From contig NW_019774825.1 in assembly GCF_001039355.2 (NCBI RefSeq), forward strand, positions 349,537 through 413,536: a stretch of 64,000 nt of DNA, read 5' to 3'. Positions within the stretch are counted from its first letter, which is position 1. Every line of letters begins with the position of its first letter. The stretch is from Lingula anatina. Its lineage: Eukaryota > Brachiopoda > Lingulata > Lingulida > Lingulidae. This document shows, piece after piece, positions 26,150-37,800 of this stretch. Below the pieces are notes generated by a model. It made no database searches. It had not been told where the DNA came from and worked only from the letters and a program-made list of their open reading frames with translations. The position numbers and the translations under genes are program-made.

Positions 26150-26510
26150 TATAGAACTTTCCGGATGGCCTTGTGGTCAGATTGTCTCCCTCCAGAAGGG
26201 GAGGACATGGGTTCGTCCCCTCTGGGGATATACTAGTACCTCCTTTATAATTTTTACCTGCTCAGCACTCAACACCAAGGGTTGAAGCAGGAGTAAAGTT
26301 CCTGGTCTTGCAGAGAAAGAGATACTGGTTGTTTGCTAGCTTTCCACGCCTTATACGGCATGCTAGGCTGTATCCTCCCCAGGGAGGCGAGAGCGTCAAC
26401 GTCCAGATTGTATCAGGGTCAGAAATGACCAGGCATCTGTAAACCACCCTGAGATGCATCTGTGGTGCAGTATATAAGATGAGAACTTGACTTTTACTTC
26501 TTGATCTATA
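26150..26510 (+). mobile_element. tRNA-derived SINE
   Basis: The head carries an A-box-like TGGCCTTGTGG (about 26167) and a B-box-like GGTTCGTCCCC (about 26211), 44 bases apart as in a tRNA-type polymerase III promoter. The tRNA fold is not intact: the acceptor stem does not pair. The body runs to about 26500 with GC-rich blocks (CCCAGGGAGGCGAGAG) unlike the surrounding intron. Lies in WIPF intron 1. Ends are approximate. Confidence 0.5.
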
Positions 26511-26693
26511 TAAGTACTGTACTAGTATACAGAAAGAAAAAGACCATGTGATCAAATGCTATATCTTCCATCTTGTCTGAGTCCAGTGGATTAAATTTTA
26601 TTAATTAAGTGAATTATAGATGTCATGAAACAATGGAATGATAGAGAGTTATACCCAAGTGATCAGATAACCCATGTTACAGTGGAGCTTTAA

Positions 26694-26694
<1 letters not shown>

Positions 26695-26727
<33 letters not shown>

Positions 26728-26728
26728 T
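26695..26728. repeat. (TC)n(AC)n microsatellite
   Basis: Short CT run followed by about ten AC units. Confidence 0.9.
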
Positions 26729-27904
26729 GCACAAAACAAAATTATAAAAAATCTGACAGACAGACAGAAAAGATTTATAACCTAGTAGAATTAGTAGAGA
26801 AAAAGGATGAAGGGAAATAGAAAGTAGAATTAGGAAGCTTCATGGTTTAAATGTGACTCAGACCATAACACAGCAATATTGAAACTGTTTCTTATAGTTC
26901 ATGAATACTTTATCAATCCCTGCAATGTCTTTATATTGTATAATTAATTAGCCTTTAGATTGTTGCATATTATGTGTAACATGTTGCTAGAAACTCTGTA
27001 AATATTAGATGCATTCTGTGTTCATAACTGAATGACTTCGTCGGTGATGATTTTGATTTGATGGACGTTGCCCTGGGAGTAGACGCGTGCTTGCACATGT
27101 GCATGTGTGAGCATGTATATATTATAATGAGGTAGAGCAGTCATTTTTTGGGAATTATTGCATAGTCACCTAAACTATTGACACATTTTAAGCGGCTAGG
27201 TATGATTCGTACCAGTCTCTCCCCCCCCCCCCCCCCCCTTTCCTCATTTCAGTACAACTTACAAGCAAAAGCCAAAGTAATAGTATATTTATTAAAAATG
27301 AATTTTTGGGGGGAGGGGGAGGGGTGAATGCTTAGAAATATGCTAGCCTACTCCAGTAGGAATCGTCACAATTTTTCCATTTTGCTGTGAAACATGGGTC
27401 ACTCTTCCTTCCTACGCACTGCCTGTTTCCTCTTACTAACTCTTGACAGATTTAGATTTTTATGTCACTGCGAGGAAATGATGCAAGAAAGGCCAGGGTT
27501 TAACATTGTTAACGCAGCCTGCACAAGAACTTTACTCTTCATACATATGTCAGATCTCTTCAAAATGTACTCAGAATTTTCTGATGTTGTCATTTCCTTT
27601 CATTTGCACCACACTTATGTACATCTTAACCCCATGATTCAGAGCTTCAGTTTTGTAAGATTCTTCATATTTTGCCTGCTGTGGGCTAAATCGAGTATTG
27701 CTTTTTTTATAGGCATATAAGGTGAGAATGTCAGCAAACAGAAACTTTTGAACCATGTTAATGGTTGTTCTTGTATAAATTTTGCACAGTTTAATGATTA
27801 TCACTAGACAAATAAGGATTATTTAGCAAAGATTTTATTTGGAAGAGAGTGTATGGCTGCAATTCATTGTCCTGAATTTTCATTCTTTTTTAAGGGAGGG
27901 ATGA

Positions 27905-27952
27905 GTGTGTGTGTGTGTGTACGTATGTGTGTGAGAGAGAGAGAGAGAGAGA
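27905..27952. repeat. (GT)n and (GA)n microsatellite
   Basis: GT units with an interruption (ACGTAT), then GA units. Confidence 0.9.
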
Positions 27953-28622
27953 AATAAAAAGATAGAGAAAGAGTGTGCAAGTTCTTCCTTTCCCCTGCAA
28001 TTAATGTGTCACCAGTTAAAGTTCCATGGAGACAGAACAGTGGCAGTGTTTATTTGTATAAGTTCTTCTAAATGGCATTGGTCTCTTCACCTAAAAGCTA
28101 CTAATGGACCTAACAAAACAGAACAAGCTTTTTGGGTAAAAGAGAACAAGCTTTTTGCTCATCACTGATGAAAATTGATCTTCAGATGGGAGCTTCTGTC
28201 TAAGATGTTTCCCTTTTTGTCCTATCATGACACAGTGCAAGTCCATCATTTATAGGGACATGTCAAGTTTTCACTCTATTTTCATTGAAATAAGAGTTGT
28301 TTATTCCCTTAACTTGGAAGAATCTACCCTTGTTGATTCATCAGTGATCTGCTGGTTGATTGAGTTAACTAGTGAACATTTTTCTAGTTTAAGGCATGGC
28401 ATATGGATTATCCAGTGTTACCAGCCCAAGCTTAAAGTTTAAAGATATTTATTATCTAATGAAAATCTTGCGGATTTATCTCGAAATCTCAATATTTGGG
28501 TGTTGTATTTTTGTGTCTGCATCCTCCATTTCAAGTTGCCCGCCTTTGTTGTTTACATTTTCGGAATTTTCATTGTTCACTTTCAATTCTGTGCTTAAAG
28601 TGTTGTATCTATTTCTTTTCAG

Positions 28623-28861
28623 AAGCATCAAAGGGGTGCCTTTATAGTCCAAGATGCCCCCTCCCCCGCCGCCCCCTCCGGGGCCCCCTCCCCCGCCAGG
28701 GCCCCCACCCCCGCCTTCAGGGGGACCAAAGTTGAAATTAGGCGGCGGAGGCGGTGGTGCTGGTGGTAGAGGCGCACTGCTTAGCTCTATACAGCAAGGC
28801 AAGAAACTGAAGAAGACTGTTACTAATGACAGGAGTGCTCCTGCTTTGGCTGATTCTAAAG
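28623..28861 (+). other. WIPF: WIPF coding exon 2 (start codon, polyproline, WH2)
   Basis: The acceptor TTTCTTTTCAG ends at 28622, the ATG is at 28654 and the donor is G|GTAGGA after 28861. It encodes residues 1-69 plus one base. The polyproline run with interspersed Gly is a likely profilin-binding site by family analogy. A short Gly-rich spacer follows, then the WH2 helix (ALLSSIQQGKKLKKT) and TNDRSAP, the most conserved part of the family. The exon is strongly GC-skewed: C-rich in its first third, G-rich in the middle. Confidence 0.92.
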
Positions 28862-31800
28862 GTAGGATATAGGTCATTGTGACCTGATTTTGATATATAG
28901 GTCATTGTGACCTGTTTTTGATATATAGGTCACAAGTCTATGCTGTATATTTATATATATAGAATAAATTTTAGGACATAGTAAAATTATAGATAAAAAG
29001 ATGTGTTTTGGAAATCAAGTAGTAGTAGTATTTGGTATTATGTGGACAGTTGAAATGGATCGAATAATAGTACTATATAAAATTGATTAGTAAAATGACC
29101 CATCTCTTGAATAAAAATGGCATGCATGTAAAAAATCAAAAGTGCTGCTTTGATAACTATAGATCTAACTTGCATGCTGATTTGCAGTAAAGTTCACAAG
29201 TTTGACACTACGTACTCTAGTTGGTGTCACTTAACAGTACTGAACACATGGGAGTTTATATATTGGGACATATTTCATCTGTCAAAATGAAATATGTTTT
29301 GTGCTTATGTTATAGAGTATTTCTGGCAATTAAGACCCAATTTCCCATAGACACCAGCCGTCTACATACATCAATCCAACTCTGCAGTGACTCCCACTGA
29401 GTACAACTTGATTGAATGACATGCCCCTCTTGTTTCCAAGGCACTCATGTAATCGCCAGCTTTTCTGTAGATTCTACTCAATACCAGGAGGAAGCGTGTC
29501 ATTAAGTTAAGCTGATTGCACTCAGCAAGAGTCCCCACAAAGTTAAATAGATCTACATAGACTACATAGGTGTCTATGGGAATGTGCCCTGAGTGACATT
29601 TTTATCCGTCAGTTAACATGAAGTAACAGAATACTTTTATATTTGTAAAGACTTTTTTGTTTCAGGGTTTGAAATATTCCAGTGTATGAATTGTTCTGTA
29701 TGGTATCAGAATTATGTTTTTAGGACTACACTTTAGTAGTTGATATGTTCTTTTGCATGGGAGTTAAAACTAAGATAATATTCTGGCAAATCTCCCATCA
29801 TTATGAACATCTTCTCTTGTCTGATTTTCACAGAATGTGATGTTTAAAAATGCATAATATTTTTATTTAATCCCTCTTCACATAGGGCCAAAATCAGGAG
29901 GCATAGGCAATAATATAGGTCATATGGGTGGAGCCCCAATGACCCCAAAGGGGGCTTTGAAACCATTTTCAACTGTAGCAAGCCACCATAAGCCTGTCAA
30001 GCCCCCTGTGCCATGGATGCAGAGAAAGAGCATGGAGGCAGAGGATGGTACTGATGAATTGCTTGTATTATAGATGGCGCTTTGAATTAAGACTGACCCA
30101 GTTCTAACTTTCTGTTTTCCAGATACTATCTTCTGTACATACAGCTGATGTTAGTGGTTATAACCCATAGTTCCTCTCTTGTAGTTCTGCTGATCTTTCG
30201 TCTGTAGCTTTAAGAAACCCTATTGCTTCCTGCCCTGAACTGACTATAAATTTCTACTGGCAATAAAATGTCATAACAAAATATCTTCATGGCTTACTTT
30301 GTCAGTAAGTCACCTTTCACTGTGTGGCTGATAACCTAGCTGACTTCTGGTATTGGGCTTCTTTTGATGCTCTGTCAGAATTCACATTTAATTGTTTGCT
30401 CGAGTTGACAATGGGCAAAGAAAATTTCTGGAAAACAATTGATTTTTTAGGATTCATTTCGTATTTAGGATTATTGGTGTGTTTCTAGTCAAATTAGGAT
30501 AACTATAATTGGCATTATTAATCTCAGGTGGTAGTCTGGTGATTACCACCTCGGCATAGGACGATTATCTGATGGTGTATGAACTTTGGACCACACATCA
30601 GTGATATTAAAATTTGCCGTCTGTGTCAGGCAGTTAGAATCAGGTCACCTGTTGAGATTGTCCTTTCAACTTGACTGGAATCGTGACTTTATTTTTACGT
30701 GAAACAAAGACCATTAATCTCTATAAATGATTGCCTAATTCAAATGCCCGAGACCTGGATTCAACCTTAAATGTGCCTACATAGTGCAATAATGAGTTAA
30801 GTAAAAAGATGCATTTCCATCCATGATAAGAAAGATTCCAAACTCCCAAGAATCCAACTGAAACATAGCAAAAATGTTCCATTTATTCATGTCTTTCCTT
30901 GATAAAATGTGAAGCTTGTATAAAACATATTGTCAGCAAGTTCTCAGCTACAAGGAAGCCCTGTTCAAAACCCACATGCCAAGCTTTTCAGCTTATTAAA
31001 AATTTCACATTTCAGTGCAAAAGCAATAGATTTACATCTCTGCTTCTTTATGTATGCTCTGATGTTTTTATCTCTCTTTTTGCAGAATTTTGTGTGTTAG
31101 AATGTATAGGCTCACAAATGTCATTTTCACAGAAGTTTTCAGTTTATGAACACTTCCACTGGATATGAATCTTTAAGCTTGAAACATTAACAAACATTGA
31201 GAAAATTAAGGCACTTATAATCTTGAAGAACTGTAAACTATTTCTTTTTAGACAATTTGCCAAAATAGGTGATCTCATGCCTGCTTTAAATATATTGTTT
31301 ATTTCATTAGTATGTGAATTTACTTTTGTTACATGCTGTTCTATATATTGTTAGTTTTTTTNACAAACATTGAGAAAATTAAGGCACTTATAATCTTGAA
31401 GAACTGTAAACTATTTCTTTTTAGACAATTTACCAAAATAGGTGATCTCATGCCTGCTTTAAATATATTGTTTATTTCAATAGTATGTGAATTTACTTTT
31501 GTTACATGCTGTTCTATATATTGTTAGCTTTTTTATACTTAAATGTTTTTAGAACTTTATACAAACATTTATCTTTTTACACTTATCAGCTATCTTCATT
31601 TTCCGTGTAATCTGTGAAGTACATGTCGTGTAACCTTTTAGTACATGTATTTTTTTATTTCATTTCATTTCTCAAGACGTATATTTTTACATATATTGCT
31701 TTATTTACTAGATTTTTACCACTGACTTTCAAGTATTTCCTCCACAAAATTTCAGGTGTAGGATCTCAAAAAAACATAAAAGTGGTATTAAACCCTACGT

Positions 31801-34800
31801 CTAAACCCCCAACCTCAGAAAAACCTAGCATTCCAGTGAAACCTCCACACATTAGAAAACCAAGCACTCCGACGGAGGGTGCGCAACCTAATGGGTCCTT
31901 TAACACATCCATGAAGACTAATTACAGCGAGAGTGACCTGGCGCGGATGGCTGACTCGGGATTGTATCCTGGTACCCACAATGCAACAGTTGTAGAGTTT
32001 GTGGCGTTTGTGGGCGTGATCTTGTTGAGGAAGCTGTAAAGGGGACCATAATCAATTGTGTTGTATTGAAAGATGATTTTGGACTTTATGAAGCAAAAAA
32101 CAGAACATATGGTTGCAGTGTCTTAGAGTGTCACTGTCAGTATGTTGTGAACACAAACATGCTTACATAAATCTGATGTCCATATGTCCATGAAAAGAGC
32201 ATTACATGCATTTATATAGAATTAATATTTTTTCATTAAAAATGGAAGGGCAACATAATTTGAATATGGTCCCTTATGTAGTTCTTTGTCTGCTAATTAA
32301 GATGTTCTTTATTTTACCAGTATTTCATTTTTAGTTTCCATTTCCCAGTTTGCGAAAATGCAGTCCTGCATGCCAGTATACGTTGTTGTTATAATTATCT
32401 TTATTTCCAACTTTATTTTTGAATGCCAAGTGTATTATACAGTGAATGAGGTATCAAGTGGTGTTCTTTAGTTTGCAGTGGCAGTGGAATTAGGCTTAAT
32501 TTTCAGTCGTCGTATTGTGGAGTTTATTGTTGATGCATTGGATGCATTGTGTCTTATCAGATATCACTGTGTTTGATGAAGTAACTACTTGTGGGCTATA
32601 AATTATCCCAGATGTAACATAAAAGACAAGACTGCACAAAAAGTATGCAGAAAATTGATTCTGTCCATGAAGATACTTAACTGACCAATCTAAGGATATT
32701 CTTCCCAAAGAGGTGTGATATGGGTGCCTGTAGCATTTTGTAGTCACAGTGCATTTCAAAATATTTTTAAAATGATGGATATGTGGCACATCAACCTTTA
32801 GATCAAACATCAGATTATTAAACAGGCTTCCTAACAGTTGCCTCAACCAGCACAATGCATGGCTTTCTCAACTGATGCATTCACATTGTCCTTCAGCAAT
32901 TGTAAACTGTAATGAGTTGCCAGAGTATGAATTACCTGCTGGGTTTATGATTGGTTTACCTTTGACTTTTAAATTCATTCAGTCAGGTGGATTTGAAGTA
33001 AATTAGTACAGCCCATCCCAGCTGGACTGCAGTTTACAATAAGTTCATCAAAGACTGTCACCGTAAATGTAATCACATGCACTATATGTATTATTGCTCT
33101 TAAGTAACACAGAAATTGAGGAAAGCTTCTTACTGTTAGACACCACTTCCATAGACATCACCAGTCTACATAGATCCAACTCTGTGGGAACTCGTGGAGT
33201 GCAAGCAGCTTAATTAAATGACACACCAACTCTTGTTTCAAACCTGCTTGCAATAATCACCAAATTTTCTGTATTTAACTTAATACCAAGAGGAAGCGTG
33301 CCCTTGCATTCAACCAGAGTCCCTGCAATTTAGGATCTCTCTACGTAGACCGTTTCAATTGATATGTGCCCTATGATTGGCTTCCTCTATGGTGATGTGA
33401 TTGGTAATATCAAGTTGGGCAGATCCAAATTATTTGGAAACACGGCAGGAGTAAAAAGCTTAGACAATTAAACCCCTTTTTAAGAATATCGAGAATCAAT
33501 TTTTTAATTAATAATTACTAAAATATTGGTTGCATTTGTTATTCCAGATTTGAAGAAGAAAATGAAGTGCTTATTATAAGTTAAACATGTCGACATGTTT
33601 TTTTATGATTTTTTTTTTTTTTTTTTCATTTTTCATTTTAGATGGTGGGCCTCGTGATGCACAGAATTTTGTTCAATGAATTTTAGAATTGCTTTTCAGA
33701 ATTTGGCTTTGCTTTCTTTATATAATGCTGTCATTAGAGAAAAGTAGATAGATGGGCTTAACCAGCACAATGCATGGGTGTATTAATCCAGCTTGCATGT
33801 TTGCTAGATATATCATTATATATTTCACTAATGGTATATACTTGTGAAAATGAAGTTTTCTGGAAATCGGAAACATCACCATTAACCATCATTTCAAATC
33901 ACAGTTAGTATTTGGAAACAGTCTTAAGTATTTAATGGGTAATATTGATGTCAAACTTGTATTTTTCAATCTTAGAAGTACACAACTCTTTATTGTACAA
34001 AAATGTAAACTGCAGCACATTGTATATTCACACAGTCTAACCTGTAATTTTTGCACATGCAAGAAAGAAGTGTTCGAAGTTTAATGTGAATGATAATGTC
34101 TCACTTGTAAGGAGGGTTGTCCTTTTTGGTCCAAAAAGTCGTGTTACATTACTGTGTCGGCTGATATTTATTTTATACAGTAACACCATTCATGCATGCC
34201 TATTACATTGCACTCAGCCTTAAAAAACAATTTCACATTTTAAAATAATTTTCTAATGTCTTTAATTTTAACATTGTGTGACATTAACCTCTATTACAGC
34301 CAGCCAATCAAACTCAGGCGGAGGCAGTGGTGGACCAGGAGGAGGAGGAGGAGGAGGTGGAGGTTTTGGGGGTGGAGCACCTTCCGGATTAGGAGGCTTA
34401 TTTGCTGGTGGAATGCCAAAGCTTAGACCTGTAGGAAGTGAGTAGCATTCACATTATACAATAAGGTTGCATTCACAACCAGTTGATCTGTGAACTAACA
34501 GATCCACAAATCAAATATGGCCGACCCACTTGAAAGCTTGCTGCAAAATCCCCTCATAGACACTAAATAGATAATATGGCAAGCTTTCGAGTGGGTTGGC
34601 ATTATTTGATCTGCGAATCTGTTAGTCTGCAGATCAACTTTGGTTGTGAATGTGGCCTTAGATGGTAAGTGAGATGTATGGGTAGAGAAATACGAATGTG
34701 GGTCATTATTAACTTTTGTGCGTATTTTCAACTCCCCAAACTAATTCCAATACCCCTAAAGCAAGTTATCGCACCAAGGCCCCACAGTTGCTGTCACAGA

Positions 34801-37800
34801 AGAGTCAAAGTGCAATTACGTAACTTGATCCAATCTTGAGTCATTTTCACCAAAACATGCCGTCATAGTTTCAAGGTTAGATAAACTGCCTGTGCCCTGG
34901 TAATAACAAGGTTTCAATGTGATTAGGGAGGAAGTTTTGAGTGATAAGCAGACCTAGGACAAGATCACGAGCTATATGATATCTGAGAAGTAAGACAAGT
35001 AAGAAGAGGATTTTCAGGTTTATCTGTCTAGAGCATTATGAAATAAGTTTTTCCTTGGTGTCTAGATAAGATGGTGAAATGGTTATTTTGACCTAGATCA
35101 GGGTCTGTAGACAGTGGATCTAGTCTCTGAGTCAAGCATTACTCTGTTTTGCTACTCTCTGGAGCTGTGGATTTGTTGGACAGCATTTCACAAGATTTCC
35201 CCCTCGATGACATATTTTGTCAATTTACCTCCAAATATTTGAGAAGTGATATGTTGATATATTTTCTTCCCACATGCAAAATTAAGATCTAGATTTTGCA
35301 GAGGGAGAAGTAACTTGGCTTGGCCCTGGTGCAACTCTTGTGTTTTAATATAATTTATTCAGTCACATATATTCATTATATAAGTGTGTGATATGTGAGT
35401 ATATGATACATCATGTTTAATTACTTGTATTAGTATTTAACTTTCACACATATCTATGAACTGACAGTGAAATGGCAGAAACTTTGAAAGCAATACGTGC
35501 AGTTGTTTTTACAATAGAGAAAATTATGTATATGCTTCTTGTTACTGATTTGGATTTGATGATCAAGGATTTATTTGACACGTGCATCATACCATCAGCT
35601 ATTTTAAAATCTTTTCCCAGCCAGATTTTTTTTCTTTTTCTTTTTTGTATATCTTAATCTACTTATTAATTTTTTAGCATTTAGTTGAAATTTGCTGTGT
35701 TAGAAGGGGCCCAGTAGTAGTCTGTCGGCCATCTAGTATAACATGGTAATACTCATGTCATGCCCTGTTATCAGCCGTGTTTACAATGAGGTCAGGATGG
35801 GGTGAGCTTGTATTGATTGGATAATGGTAACCCCAAGGGGATCTCATGATCTATCACAATTAGTGGCCCACTTCCTGCTTCTGAAGGATAGTAACAAGAT
35901 GTAGATATGATTTTGTGCATTTATTTGGTTAAAAGAACAAGGAACAATAGGTAAGATTTACTAGGTCGTGTGAATTTTTTCCACTTTGAGATGTTGGGTA
36001 GTTTTGTGCCTGTTTTTTGAACAATCAAAAAAAAAAAAGAAGAAAAGATTGATAATTGTGTATCGAAGGCTCTAGTATTATGAGTTACATAGACACATAT
36101 AACCTTGCTTGAAAAAAAAAACTGGCAGTGTCTATTTTTAATCCAATTTTTTNATCTCATGATCTATCACAATTAGTGGCCCACTTCCTGCTTCTGAAGG
36201 ATAGTAACAAGATGTAGATATGATTTTGTGCATTTATTTGGTTAAAAGAACAAGGAACAATAGGTAAGATTTACTAGGTCGTGTGAATTTTTTCCACTTT
36301 GAGATGTTGGGTAGTTTTGTGCCTGTTTTTTGAACAATCAAAAAAAAAAAAGAAGAAAAGATTGATAATTGTGTATCGAAGGCTCTAGTATTATGAGTTA
36401 CATAGACACATATAACCTTGCTTGAAAAAAAAAACTGGCAGTGTCTATTTTTAATCCAAGTTTTTGAAGAGTTAAAACTTTTAAGGCAATTTTGAAAGAC
36501 GCATGGGCATATTAACATAAAAGGATCCACATTTGAGTGAAAAGGGGGGATCAGAAGGTAGGGGCTTGCTTTGTTTTGTCAATCTTGTAGATAAGATTTC
36601 ATCATTTGATGGGGAATTTGCCACATGTACATTGCCTATGATAGCTACGGATCAGTACACAAGATGGTTGTCATTAGCAACAGACAGGGGAACCAGGAAG
36701 TAGGCCATGGAAATTGTGATAACCTGTTTTAGCATGTGTCGACTTAATGCTTCAGCTACATTGTTTATATAAAAAATGAACAAGATAAGCAACACACAAA
36801 AAAAAAAAATGAAAAGAAAAAAGAAATTTCATAGTTGGTAGAGTAAGGATCTTATCTAAAAATAACAATTAATGTAATATTGATTTGTATCTTTCCAGAT
36901 GGTGGACCTGCACTAAAGCCCTCAGGATTCAAGAAGCCAGCACCTAATACACAGACAAATACTAACAAAAACGGACAAAGTAATCATATAGGAGGTCCTC
37001 CGCCTCCACCCTCTTCAGCCTCTAAACCGAGGTTTGGTGCTCCAGTAAATAATAATAATACAATAAACGCTAATGCAAATAGAACTATTGACAACAGGCC
37101 CGCACTTCCTAGTAAAGGGCCGCCATCTTTACCTTCAAAGCCAGGTGTGCCACCACCGCCACCTAGTGGACAAAAGCCTCAGTTTAATAGACAAACAAGT
37201 GATAGTTCTAGTGCACCAGTAGGGAGGCCGGGAGGACAGCCGCCTCCACCGCCACCTGCCAGGGTGCCCAATGCCGCGCCACCACCACCTCCACCATCAA
37301 CAAATAAACCTGGCGGAAGATTAGACACACCACCTCCGCCGCCACCTACGAGTCGACCGCCTCCTATGAGGGCGGATGCGGCACCTCCGCCACCACCACC
37401 CTCACAGAAGAAACCAGGAGGTCCAAAAATGAGGGCCAATGGCCCAGTGGCCAGCCCCCCAGCCTCACCTTCACACAGTCAGAATAAACCCCCTCCGCCC
37501 CCCAGTCCAATGAACAGAGGGAGTAGGAAAGCTAACCCAAATATGCAGAACAGGCCGCTGCCGCCACCTCCTGTGCAAGGCAGTGATGGAGGTTCTAGGC
37601 CGGGACCACCTCCACCCCCTGCGAGGTCTCAACCCCCTCCCCCTCCTCCCCCTAGGTCTGCTACTGCACCCCCTCCTCCACCCCCTACACAACCCCCCTC
37701 AAATAGACCAAACACGGGGACATTAGGACGGCCGCCGCCTCCATCAGCACCCCCCTCTAACAGGCCCCCTCCTCCACCCCAGAGAAGTGCTGCAGGCTCA

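Larger units (their letters stand above)
18961..28622 (+). other. Probable WIPF intron 1
   Basis: About 9.7 kb between the candidate first exon and coding exon 2. Holds overlap blocks 1 and 2, MITE A copy 3, the GC-rich hairpin element, the SINE, several G or C runs (19537, 19650, 23738, 27221) and microsatellites. No further coding exon seen. Confidence 0.5.

Noticed and set aside
26158-26232. Functional tRNA gene
   Set aside because: A and B boxes are present but the arms do not form a proper acceptor stem or cloverleaf; better explained as a SINE head.
28476-28877. 133-residue minus-strand frame rich in Pro and Gly over WIPF exon 2
   Set aside because: Antisense shadow of the proline/glycine codons of the real plus-strand exon; no splice or family support.
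32496-32855. 119-residue minus-strand frame in WIPF intron 4
   Set aside because: No recognisable domain, no splice context, irregular composition; probably chance.
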